Below are positions 27,677 to 35,486 of a stretch of 64,000 bases of DNA, one piece after another. Position 1 is the first letter of the stretch. Every line of letters begins with the position of its first letter. The translations under genes were made by a program, and so were the position numbers. The DNA is taken from positions 97,994 through 161,993 of the forward strand of contig NZ_VJON01000002.1 in NCBI RefSeq assembly GCF_007556685.1, given 5' to 3'. The notes under the pieces are model-generated. The model ran no database searches and was not told the origin of the DNA. It worked only from the letters and a program-made list of their open reading frames with translations. Origin of the DNA: Tepidimonas charontis. GTDB lineage: Bacteria > Pseudomonadota > Gammaproteobacteria > Burkholderiales > Burkholderiaceae_C.

Positions 27677-27979
27677 AGCGCAAAGCGCGGGCCAGCGCGC
27701 GTGCCACCGCCACACCAGCGGCGAGGAGACGGCCGCGGTGCGTCCCGAGTAGCGCACCCGCGCCACCACCCCGGCCGCCCCAAGCCAACAACAACCGGAA
27801 AGAAATGGCGCTGTTCGGACTTTTGGCGGTACCGCATCACAATCCACAATTGCGGCAGGCTCGCCTCCGGCACAGCGGTGCGTGCCACAATAAGGAGGTC
27901 CATAGCAGCGGTGCCGTCGGCGCTGTTTGCGCAGCGCTGACGCCCCTCCGTCCCATCCATCGTCGAACCTCACATCACC
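27677..27979 (+). other. fliK-fliL intergenic region with an orphan Shine-Dalgarno
   Basis: No gene of normal size. AAGGAGGT at 27892-27899 is a full match to the anti-Shine-Dalgarno but is 80 bp before fliL, whose own ATG has none nearby. A GTG at 27911 would open a 9-codon frame ending at 27940, a possible leader peptide. No clear terminator or sigma-54 site was found. Confidence 0.4.
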
Positions 27980-28510
27980 ATGGCCAAGACTGAAGACGCC
28001 GCCGCCGGCGAAAAACCCAAAAGTAAGAAGCTGCTGATCATCATCATCGCCGCGCTGCTGGTGGTGCTCGGCGGCGGCGCGGCCACGTTCTTTTTGATGA
28101 GCAAAGGCGCGCATGAGGACGAGGAAGACACGGAAGCTCCCCCTAAAGCGAAGCACGAGAGCAAAGCCAAGGCGAAAAAGCCCGCCGCTCCGCCCACCTT
28201 CATGCCGCTGGATGCGGTCGTGGTCAACCTGGCCGATACGGGGTCGACGCGCTACGCCCAAGTGGGTATCACCCTGCAGGTGGAAGACGCTGCTACGGCT
28301 GACCTGGTCAAACAGTATATGCCTGCGATTCGCAATGGCATCCTGATAGCGATTTCGCGCCGCACGGCCGATCAGCTGCTCAGTGCCGAAGGCAAAGAAG
28401 AGCTGGCCAACGAGATCCTGACCCTGATCCGCAAGGCTACCGACACCGAAGAGTACCGCGGCTACAGCCCGGTGGAGGCGGTGTTGTTTTCCAGCATCAT
28501 CGTGCAGTAA
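27980..28510 (+). CDS. fliL: Flagellar basal body-associated protein FliL
   Basis: A 176-residue single-pass inner-membrane protein near the stator. TM helix at residues about 18-40 (LLIIIIAALLVVLGGGAATFF), then a charged Lys/Glu linker and the periplasmic FliL domain (FMPLDAVVVNLADTGSTRYA, EEYRGYSPVEAVLFSSIIVQ). The start lacks a near ribosome-binding site. First gene of the fliLMNOPQR run. Confidence 0.95.
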   Translation: MAKTEDAAAGEKPKSKKLLIIIIAALLVVLGGGAATFFLMSKGAHEDEEDTEAPPKAKHESKAKAKKPAAPPTFMPLDAVVVNLADTGSTRYAQVGITLQVEDAATADLVKQYMPAIRNGILIAISRRTADQLLSAEGKEELANEILTLIRKATDTEEYRGYSPVEAVLFSSIIVQ

Positions 28511-28540
28511 ACAGGGGCCCGAACCCTCCCGGACGACACC

Positions 28541-29554
28541 ATGAGCGACGCGTTTCTCTCCCAAGACGAGATCGACGCCCTGCTCGAGGGCGTCACCGGC
28601 GAAAGCCAGAAGCTGGCCAAGGAGGAGGTGCAGACTGGCGGCATCCGCACCTATAACCTCTCCAGTCAGGAACGCATCGTGCGTGGGCGCATGCCCACGA
28701 TGGAGGTCATCAACGAGCGCTTTGCGCGCAATCTGCGCGTCGGGTTGTTCAATTTCATCCGCCGCAGCCCCGAGGTGTCGGTGGGACCGGTGCAGGTGCA
28801 AAAGTACAGCATGTTTTTGCGCGACCTGGTGGTGCCGACCAACTTCAACATCATGGCGGTGCGACCCTTGCGTGGCAGCGGCCTCATCGTCTGCGAACCC
28901 ACGCTCATCTTCGGCGTCATCGACAGCTTGTTTGGCGGCAACGGCAAGTTCCATTACCGCATCGAAGGGCGCGACTTTTCGCCCACCGAGCAGCGCATCA
29001 TCAACCGCTTGGTCGACGTCGTCTCCGAAGAAAACAAAAAGGCGTGGAAGGGCATCTACCCGCTGGAGCTGGTGTACCAGCGCTCCGAAATGCAGCCGCA
29101 ATTTGCCAACATCGCCACACCCAGCGAAATCGTGGTCAGCACCAGCTTCACGCTGGAGATCGGTGACATCAGCGGGTCGCTGCACCTCTGCATCCCGTAC
29201 TCGACGCTGGAGCCAATCCGCGACCTGCTGTACTCCAACACGCAGGGCGATTCGATGGAAGTCGACCGCCGCTGGGTCAAGCTGCTCAGCCAGGAGATCC
29301 AAGCCGCCGAAGTGGAGCTGGTGGCCGAATTGGCCTCGACCGAAGTCACCATCGAGCAGCTGCTGGCGATGAAGGTGGGCGACTTCATCGAGCTGGAGCG
29401 CACGCCCATCATTCAGGCCAAGGTGGATGGCGTGCCCGTGCTCGAATGTGAATACGGCACCCACAATCGCAAGTACGCGCTGAAGGTGGTGCGCACCATC
29501 CGCAGCAGCGACCAGACTTGGCACGGACACGGAGCGACGAGCTATGACAAGTGA
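28541..29554 (+). CDS. fliM: Flagellar motor switch protein FliM
   Basis: A 337-residue C-ring protein. The N-terminal CheY-P docking segment LSQDEIDALLEGV (residues about 5-17) is intact, followed by the CheC-like middle domain (GSGLIVCEPTLIFGVIDSLFGG) and the C-terminal SpoA domain (LLAMKVGDFIELER). It overlaps fliN by 11 bp. Confidence 0.97.
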   Translation: MSDAFLSQDEIDALLEGVTGESQKLAKEEVQTGGIRTYNLSSQERIVRGRMPTMEVINERFARNLRVGLFNFIRRSPEVSVGPVQVQKYSMFLRDLVVPTNFNIMAVRPLRGSGLIVCEPTLIFGVIDSLFGGNGKFHYRIEGRDFSPTEQRIINRLVDVVSEENKKAWKGIYPLELVYQRSEMQPQFANIATPSEIVVSTSFTLEIGDISGSLHLCIPYSTLEPIRDLLYSNTQGDSMEVDRRWVKLLSQEIQAAEVELVAELASTEVTIEQLLAMKVGDFIELERTPIIQAKVDGVPVLECEYGTHNRKYALKVVRTIRSSDQTWHGHGATSYDK

Positions 29555-29969
29555 CAACGACACCCCGCCCGGCCCGGTGGACGAACAAGCGCTGGCCGAC
29601 GAGTGGGCGCAGGCCCTGCAAGAGCAAACCGCTGCCAGCGGCAGCGACAGCGCCTTCGCCAGTGCCCCGCATTTCGACGGTGCGGCACCCGCCCCCACCG
29701 GCAACAACGACATCAGCATGGTGCTGGACATCCCCGTCACCCTGTCGGTGGAGTTGGGCCGCACCAAGGTGCCCATCAAATACATCCTGCAGCTGGCCCA
29801 AGGCTCCATCGTCGAGCTCGACGCCCTGGCTGGCGAGCCGATGGATGTACTGGTCAACGGCTACCTGATCGCGCAAGGCGAAGTGGTGGTGGTCAACGAA
29901 AAGTTCGGCATTCGCCTGACCGATATCGTCACCCCCTCGGAGCGCTTGCGGCGCCTGAGCAAACACTGA
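29544..29969 (+). CDS. fliN: Flagellar motor switch protein FliN
   Basis: A 141-residue C-ring protein with a variable N-terminal 55 residues and a C-terminal SpoA domain (VLDIPVTLSVELGRTKVPIK, ILQLAQGSIVELDALAGEP, NEKFGIRLTDIVTPSERL). It forms the base of the C ring and docks FliH. The start codon lies within fliM, implying coupling. Confidence 0.96.
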   Translation: MTSDNDTPPGPVDEQALADEWAQALQEQTAASGSDSAFASAPHFDGAAPAPTGNNDISMVLDIPVTLSVELGRTKVPIKYILQLAQGSIVELDALAGEPMDVLVNGYLIAQGEVVVVNEKFGIRLTDIVTPSERLRRLSKH

Positions 29970-30060
29970 TTCCTCGCCGCCCACCTGCCACCATGGACGA
30001 GCGCGAGCATTGGCCGCAACCGGCGAGCACAGCGGCTGCCCTCCTGGGCGCACGTGCGCT

Positions 30061-30456
30061 ATGAACGCCACTTGGATGACACTGGCCCCCGCCCTGGCGC
30101 TGTTGGTGCTGCTGGGTGCACTGGCCTGGGGGGTGCAATGGATGCGCCGTCGCATGCCGGCGAGCACCGGCGGGGCTGCGACGTTGCGTGTGGTCGCGCA
30201 CTTGACGGTGGGTCCGCAGCAGCGCGTGGTGGTGGTCGAATTGGACGGCCCCGGTGGGCCCGTGCAGCTGACCCTGGGCGTGACGCCCCAGCACGTGCGT
30301 ACCCTGCACGTGCGCCCCGTCAGCGGCGCGACGACTGCTTCGGCGCAAGCCACCGGGCAGGCTCGCGCCGCAGGCCCGGCCCAGGCCGACTATGCCAGCG
30401 TGCTGCGTGCCGCCCAGGCACAGGCCGCGGACGACGGGGCGGGAGCGCAACGATGA
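30061..30456 (+). CDS. fliO: Flagellar biosynthetic protein FliO
   Basis: A 131-residue protein with one TM helix (residues about 4-23, [19 protein letters not shown]) followed by a small cytoplasmic domain ([33 protein letters not shown]) typical of FliO, and an Ala/Gln-rich tail. It assists FliP assembly. I use the ATG reading MNATWMTL; an earlier in-frame start would add a non-homologous leader. It overlaps fliP by ATGA. Confidence 0.88.
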   Translation: MNATWMTLAPALALLVLLGALAWGVQWMRRRMPASTGGAATLRVVAHLTVGPQQRVVVVELDGPGGPVQLTLGVTPQHVRTLHVRPVSGATTASAQATGQARAAGPAQADYASVLRAAQAQAADDGAGAQR

Positions 30457-31211
30457 AGATATCGCCGTTGTGTCTTGCCCGTGCCGGGGGGCTCCTGTTG
30501 GCCTGGGCGGGCCCAGCCGCAGCCCAGGTGGCGCCCGGCCAACTGCCGTTGGTCATCGGCCAGGGACCGGGTGGCACGACCTACTCGGTGCCGATCCAAA
30601 CCCTGCTGTTCTTCACGGCCCTGTCGTTTCTGCCCGCCATCCTGTTGATGATGACGGCCTTCACGCGCATCGTCATCGTGCTGTCGCTGTTGCGGCAGGC
30701 CCTGGGCACCCAGGCCTCTCCACCCAATCAGGTCATCATCGGGCTGTCGCTGTTTCTGACCTTTTTCGTCATGGGGCCGACGCTCGACCGCGTCTACGAA
30801 ACCGCCTATTTGCCGTATAGCACCGGGCAGGCCAGCTTCGAACAAGCGGTGGCGGCGGCCGAGCAGCCGATGCGCCAGTTCATGAAGGCGCAAACCCGCC
30901 AAGCCGATTTTCAGCTTTTCGTCAATCTGGCCAAGCTGCCGCCCGACACCCAGGTGGACGAGGCACCGCTGCGCGTGCTGGTGCCGGCCTTCGTCATCAG
31001 TGAGCTGAAAACGGCCTTTCAGATCGGCTTCATGATCTTCATTCCCTTTCTCATCATCGATATGCTGGTGGCCAGCGTGCTGATGTCGCTGGGTATGATG
31101 ATGCTGTCGCCGGTGCTGGTGGCGCTGCCCTTCAAGCTGATGCTGTTCGTGCTGGCCGATGGCTGGAATCTGCTGGTCGGCTCCTTGGCCGCCAGCTTTG
31201 CCGCGCCTTAG
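30453..31211 (+). CDS. fliP: Flagellar export gate protein FliP
   Basis: A 252-residue export-gate subunit with a cleavable signal peptide ([12 protein letters not shown], residues about 12-24) and membrane helices in [55 protein letters not shown] and [19 protein letters not shown]. These are strongly conserved FliP sequences. Confidence 0.97.
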   Translation: MKISPLCLARAGGLLLAWAGPAAAQVAPGQLPLVIGQGPGGTTYSVPIQTLLFFTALSFLPAILLMMTAFTRIVIVLSLLRQALGTQASPPNQVIIGLSLFLTFFVMGPTLDRVYETAYLPYSTGQASFEQAVAAAEQPMRQFMKAQTRQADFQLFVNLAKLPPDTQVDEAPLRVLVPAFVISELKTAFQIGFMIFIPFLIIDMLVASVLMSLGMMMLSPVLVALPFKLMLFVLADGWNLLVGSLAASFAAP

Positions 31212-31270
31212 ATTAGCCCCGATGACCGCATACCGCTAGTCCCCACCGACCACGACGCTCAGGCCAACGC

Positions 31271-31540
31271 ATGGAACCACAAGCCGTCCTCACCCTCGCC
31301 CAGCAAGCCATGTTCACGCTGCTTGGGGTTTCGGCGCCGGTACTGGGCGCGGTACTCGTCGTCGGTCTGTTGATCAGCCTCTTTCAGGCACTGACGCAAA
31401 TCAACGAAGCCACGCTGTCCTTCGTGCCCAAGCTGATCGCCGCCATCGCGGTGCTGCTGCTGGTTGGCCCGTGGATGCTGACCACGCTGGTGGATTTTTT
31501 GCGACGCATGCTGCTGGCGCTGCCTGAGTATGCGGTTTGA
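31271..31540 (+). CDS. fliQ: Flagellar export gate protein FliQ
   Basis: An 89-residue protein with two membrane helices (residues about 17-40 and 55-75) and the conserved loop ISLFQALTQINEATLSFVPK. It joins FliP5-FliR1 as four peripheral subunits. It ends 14 bp before the fliR start. Confidence 0.96.
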   Translation: MEPQAVLTLAQQAMFTLLGVSAPVLGAVLVVGLLISLFQALTQINEATLSFVPKLIAAIAVLLLVGPWMLTTLVDFLRRMLLALPEYAV

Positions 31541-31554
31541 GGTATGCCGCGGCG

Positions 31555-32331
31555 ATGGATTTTCCGGCGCTGACCTTCACCGAAGCCCAGTTGATGGGCT
31601 GGCTGGCGCCGATCTTCTGGCCGTTCTTGCGCATCTTGGGGGTCTTTTCGGCTGCGCCACTGCTGTCGGCGCGCTCGGTGCCGGTGCGCACCCGCATCGG
31701 CGTGGCGTTTGTGATGGCGGTGTGTCTGCAGCCGGCATTGCCCGCCCCCATCACGCTGTCGCTCAACAGCCCGCAGGCGTTGGGCGCGGTGGTGCAGCAG
31801 CTCGCCATCGGGCTGGCGATTGGCCTGGCGGCCCGTATCGTCTTTGCTGCCATCGAAATGGCCGGTGAAATCGTCGGCCTGCAGATGGGCCTGAACTTCG
31901 CCGGGTTCTTCGATCCCGGCACCGGCTCGCAAACCAGTACCGTGGGGCGCTTTTATGGCAACGCCACCATGCTGCTGTTCATCGTGATGAACGGTCACCT
32001 GTTGCTGCTGCAGGCGGTGGCGGCCAGTTTCACCACCTTCCCCGTGGGCGACGGCTCGTGGGCCGCGCTGCGTGCGCTGCGCCTGCACGAACTGGGTGCA
32101 CTCGTGTTCACCTATGGCCTGGGCATCGCGCTGCCTTTGATTGCGCTGCTACTGTTCGTCAATGTGGTCATGGGCATCATCTCGCGCATCGCGCCGCAGA
32201 TGAATGTCTTTGCCATTGGCTTTCCGCTGACGCTGTCGGTGGGCCTGATCGGCATCGCCGTGATGTTGCCGATGCTGGACGAACCCGTGCAACGGCTGAT
32301 GCAGCGCCTGGCCGATCTGTACGGGATATGA
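31555..32331 (+). CDS. fliR: Flagellar export gate protein FliR
   Basis: A 258-residue, six-helix membrane protein. PFLRILGVFSAAPLLSARSV, GEIVGLQMGLNFAGFFDPGT and FVNVVMGIISRIAPQMNVFA are FliR signatures. I start at the ATG reading MDFPALTF with GAGG 12 bases upstream; a TTG overlapping the fliQ stop is an alternative. Last gene of the run; no T-tract terminator is visible in the 225 bp before the convergent response regulator. Confidence 0.95.
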   Translation: MDFPALTFTEAQLMGWLAPIFWPFLRILGVFSAAPLLSARSVPVRTRIGVAFVMAVCLQPALPAPITLSLNSPQALGAVVQQLAIGLAIGLAARIVFAAIEMAGEIVGLQMGLNFAGFFDPGTGSQTSTVGRFYGNATMLLFIVMNGHLLLLQAVAASFTTFPVGDGSWAALRALRLHELGALVFTYGLGIALPLIALLLFVNVVMGIISRIAPQMNVFAIGFPLTLSVGLIGIAVMLPMLDEPVQRLMQRLADLYGI

Positions 32332-32556
32332 GGGCACGACATCGAACGTCTGCTTGCTGCCGATCGGTGCGCGGGGATGAACGCCCGGCCGGGGGCTGGC
32401 GGCCGATGCGCCAGACACCTGGCGCCAGCGGTTGGCCAACTCCAGGGTGAAAGACGGCGGGCCACAGCCGCGGCGCTCTCTTCGGCGCCGCTGCCCACCA
32501 AGGCGCTTCACGGCTGCGCTGCGCCCTCACACCAACGACCACGGCCCGGCCACGCC

Positions 32557-33186
32557 TCACACCAACTTGTTGCGGATGGCGTAGACGGTGAGTTCGGCGT
32601 TGTTGCTCAGACCCAGCTTCTCCAGCACGCGCGCGCGATAGACGCTGACCGTCTTGGGGCTGATCATCAGCGCCTCGGCGATTTGCGAGAGTTTTTTGCC
32701 CGAGGCAATCAGGCGCAGCGTCTGCAACTCACGCTCGGACAAGCTGTCGTGCAGCTCGCCGCCCTCGGGCGCTTGCAGGTGGTTGGCCAGCAGCTCGGCC
32801 AGCTCGGGCGTGATGTATTTGCGCCCTTGGGCCACCGTGCGCACGGCAGCGATCAGTGCCTGCGGATCCCCTCCCTTGTTGAGATAGCCCATGGCACCCG
32901 CCCGCAAGCAACGAATCGCGTACTGATCCTCAGGGTACATGCTGACCATGACGGTACGCACCGGGTTGCCTTCGTCGTGCAGCACGGACAGGATTTCCAG
33001 GCCACTGCGCCCAGGCAGGTCGACGTCGAGCAACAGCACGTCGGGTTGCTCGCGGCGCAGGGCTTCACGCAGCGCCGGGTAGCTGTCGGCTTCGGCCACC
33101 ACCCGGATGTCGGTGGCTTCCTGCAGCGTGTCGCGGATACCGCGGCGTACCACGGCGTGGTCATCGCACAATACCACCCGAATCAT
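32557..33186 (-). CDS. NarL/FixJ-family response regulator
   Basis: A 209-residue regulator with a receiver domain (acidic pair at D8-D9, phosphoacceptor Asp54 in LLLDVDLPG, conserved Lys in YLNKGG) and a LuxR-type helix-turn-helix (LSERELQTLRLIASGKKLSQ, KTVSVYRARVLEKLGL). Its start codon forms an ATGA junction with the upstream hybrid sensor, so they are a pair. Target genes are unknown; the location between fliR and the che genes suggests motility control. Confidence 0.93.
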   Translation of the reverse strand: MIRVVLCDDHAVVRRGIRDTLQEATDIRVVAEADSYPALREALRREQPDVLLLDVDLPGRSGLEILSVLHDEGNPVRTVMVSMYPEDQYAIRCLRAGAMGYLNKGGDPQALIAAVRTVAQGRKYITPELAELLANHLQAPEGGELHDSLSERELQTLRLIASGKKLSQIAEALMISPKTVSVYRARVLEKLGLSNNAELTVYAIRNKLV

Positions 33187-34274
33187 GCCTCGTCCTCCTC
33201 GGTGCTCAGCGCCACCGCGCCATCGAGCGGCAGCGACAAAATCAGGGTCATACCCTGCCCCGGCGCGGTGACGACATCCAGCCAGCCGCCGACCGACTGC
33301 GCGCGCTCGCGCAGGCCCAACAGTCCAAACGAGCGTTCCTTGGCAAGATCCTCGGCACGCGCCCCACGCCCGTCGTCGGCGATCTCGACCATGAGATGCC
33401 CCTCCAGGTCGCTGACGTCGATGATGACACGGCGAGCCTGCGCGTGCTTGAGCACGTTGGTCAAGGCTTCTTGCACGGTGCGGTAGGCCACCATCTCCAG
33501 GCGTGGCGCGAGCGGGCTCTGCAGCCGACCACGCAGCTGCACCTGCAGCCCGGTGCGCTCGGCAAAGGTGCGTGTCAACCAGTCCAAGGCCGGCATCAAC
33601 CCCTGGTCGAGCACGGCTGGGCGCAGGTTGCGCATGATGCGCTGGCTCGCTCCCAGCGCCTGCTCGGTCATCGCCAGCGCCGCGTGAACATGTCGCAGCG
33701 CCTCGGCGTCCTGCAGCCGGCGCGCCAGCCACGCCAAATCGAGCTTGACGGCCGCCAGTGCACCGCCGATGTCGTCGTGGATTTCGCGCGCGATGTCGGC
33801 GCGCTCGCGGTCGATGCTGGTCTGCAGATGCTCGGTCAACTCCAGCAGGCGCTGGCGCGATGCGGCCAGCTCACGCGCCGCCTCGGCCTGGGCGCGCCGG
33901 GTCTGCGCCAGCTCCAGCGCCCGCTGCAGCACATGCGGCAGACGCGAGAGCTGATTTTTGTCCACATAGTCGCTCACCCCGCGCACCATGGCATCGGCCA
34001 CGGTGGCCTCGCCGATGGCGCCCGACACCAGGATGAAGGGGAGCTCGCGCCCGCTGGCCTGCAGCCACTCCCACGCCTGCATCCCAGAAAACCCGCCCAA
34101 GTGGTAGTCAGCCAGCACCGCGTCCACCGGCGCCGCCTCGGGTGCCAGCGCCGCCTGGAATGCCGGCAGCGTCTCGACCAACAGTACCTGCGCCTCCACT
34201 TCGGCGCGCCGCAAGGCGCGCAGCACCAACTGGTGGTCGATGGGGTTGTCTTCCAAATGCAACAGTCGCAGCAC
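33183..34274 (-). CDS. Receiver-domain/HisKA_3 hybrid histidine kinase
   Basis: About 363 residues from a GTG reading (M)LRLLHLED; another GTG 17 codons upstream is possible and neither has a clear ribosome-binding site. The N-terminus is a receiver domain (ED pair at 8-9, Asp56 in LADYHLGG, Lys106), followed by a coiled linker, a HisKA_3 dimerisation helix with His166 in AREIHDDIGGALAAVKLDL and a HATPase domain (EALTNVLKHAQA, DDGRG, FGLLGLRERAQ). There is no membrane or sensor domain, so input comes through phosphorylation of its receiver, making it an intermediate in a phosphorelay to the adjacent regulator. Confidence 0.88.
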   Translation of the reverse strand: MLRLLHLEDNPIDHQLVLRALRRAEVEAQVLLVETLPAFQAALAPEAAPVDAVLADYHLGGFSGMQAWEWLQASGRELPFILVSGAIGEATVADAMVRGVSDYVDKNQLSRLPHVLQRALELAQTRRAQAEAARELAASRQRLLELTEHLQTSIDRERADIAREIHDDIGGALAAVKLDLAWLARRLQDAEALRHVHAALAMTEQALGASQRIMRNLRPAVLDQGLMPALDWLTRTFAERTGLQVQLRGRLQSPLAPRLEMVAYRTVQEALTNVLKHAQARRVIIDVSDLEGHLMVEIADDGRGARAEDLAKERSFGLLGLRERAQSVGGWLDVVTAPGQGMTLILSLPLDGAVALSTEEDEA

Positions 34275-34540
34275 GATGGACGGATGATGCAGCCAAACAG
34301 GGCGTGGCGACGCGGTGAACCGCACACCACCCGCGCTCCGCCGAACGGGGCGGAGCCGCCGCGGTTTTCTCCGCGCTCATTTATTGTGAGCGAAAACCAG
34401 CACCCGAGACGCACTGCCTCCGACCGCGAGGGCGTTTGGCTACAAAAACCAGCGACGCCGCGACTCCAAAATGGCACTCTCGCGCTGGATTGCCGTTATA
34501 GTTAGTACATTCGGCTTCAGACCGTCTACAGGGTCGAACA

Positions 34541-35068
34541 ATGGCAGACAGCACCGCCTCACCCCCATCCCCGCAACGCCGGCGTTGGCCGCGGGAAGAG
34601 GTCACCGTGGTCGAGCCGCGGCCGGCCCCCCCCGACGTGGAAGACGAGCCGACGGTGCCAGTGCGGTTGGCTGCGGTGGCCGATTTGCAAGATTCGCTGC
34701 TGGTGGCGATGAACGACCTCAAGCGTCTGGAGGGCTTGCTGGATCACGCCACCGGCAATCTGCTGGATCGCTTCAACCGCGCCATCGCCCTGATGGACAG
34801 CTTGCTGCCCGAGCACGGCAACAATTCGACGCCGGTCGAACTGCGGCAGACATTGAATCAAGCCGTGCTGGAGCTGCAGTTCCACGATATGGCCACCCAG
34901 TTGCTGGTGCACACTGGCAAGGTGTTGCGCGGCTGTGCCTATATGCTGGCCGAGCAGGTCATGGAGCCCGAAGAAGAGGAAGTCGGCATGGTGGTGACGC
35001 ACCTGCCGCAAAATCCCAATCCCGTTACCCAAAGCGAGATGGACGCAGGCTCCGTCGAGCTGTTCTGA
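34541..35068 (+). CDS. cheZ: Compact CheZ-like chemotaxis protein
   Basis: A 175-residue protein directly upstream of cheY. Residues about 48-140 are helical, and LQFHDMATQLLVHTGK holds Asp116 and Gln120 in the D-x-x-x-Q spacing of the CheZ phosphatase helix (E. coli Asp143/Gln147). An acidic linker (EPEEEE, 142-147) leads to a short tail ending SEMDAGSVELF, reminiscent of the CheY-binding C-terminal peptide of CheZ. It is about 40 residues shorter than E. coli CheZ and starts with a Pro/Arg-rich region. The assignment rests on this motif and the position; a different CheY partner is possible. Confidence 0.65.
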   Translation: MADSTASPPSPQRRRWPREEVTVVEPRPAPPDVEDEPTVPVRLAAVADLQDSLLVAMNDLKRLEGLLDHATGNLLDRFNRAIALMDSLLPEHGNNSTPVELRQTLNQAVLELQFHDMATQLLVHTGKVLRGCAYMLAEQVMEPEEEEVGMVVTHLPQNPNPVTQSEMDAGSVELF

Positions 35069-35097
35069 CGTCACCCGTACGCCCAAAGGTTTGCCTC

Positions 35098-35460
35098 ATG
35101 CACTCGATCCTGGCCGTAGATGATTCCGCGTCCATGCGCAAAATGGTGTCTTTCACGCTGGTCGGCGCCGGCTTTCAGGTGGTGGAAGCGGTGGACGGCA
35201 TCGACGCCTACGAAAAAGCGCAAAAGCAAAAGTTCGACCTGGTGCTCACCGACCAAAATATGCCACGGCTGGATGGGATCGGCCTGACGCGCAAACTGCG
35301 CGAGCACCCGCAGTATGCGACCACGCCGATTCTGATCTTGACCACCGAGTCCAGCGACCAGATGAAACAGGCCGGCCGTGCGGCAGGCGCCACCGGCTGG
35401 CTGGTCAAGCCGTTCGACCCAAACCGGCTCATCGAAGTCATCCGTAAGGTCATCCGCTGA
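35098..35460 (+). CDS. cheY: Chemotaxis response regulator CheY
   Basis: A 120-residue single-domain receiver. Acidic pair D8-D9, phosphoacceptor Asp52 in LVLTDQNMPRLDG, Thr in LTTESS and Lys in WLVKPFDP are all present. Phosphorylated by CheA, it should bind the intact docking segment at the FliM N-terminus. It lies between the CheZ-like gene and cheA with short gaps. Confidence 0.95.
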   Translation: MHSILAVDDSASMRKMVSFTLVGAGFQVVEAVDGIDAYEKAQKQKFDLVLTDQNMPRLDGIGLTRKLREHPQYATTPILILTTESSDQMKQAGRAAGATGWLVKPFDPNRLIEVIRKVIR

Positions 35461-35486
35461 CCCCTCGTCTCCCTGAAAGCAACGCC

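Noticed and set aside
26702..29857. Open frame of about 1050 codons on the minus strand
   Set aside because: It runs antisense to fliK, fliL, fliM and fliN, all of which have clear family motifs; the open frame reflects high GC.
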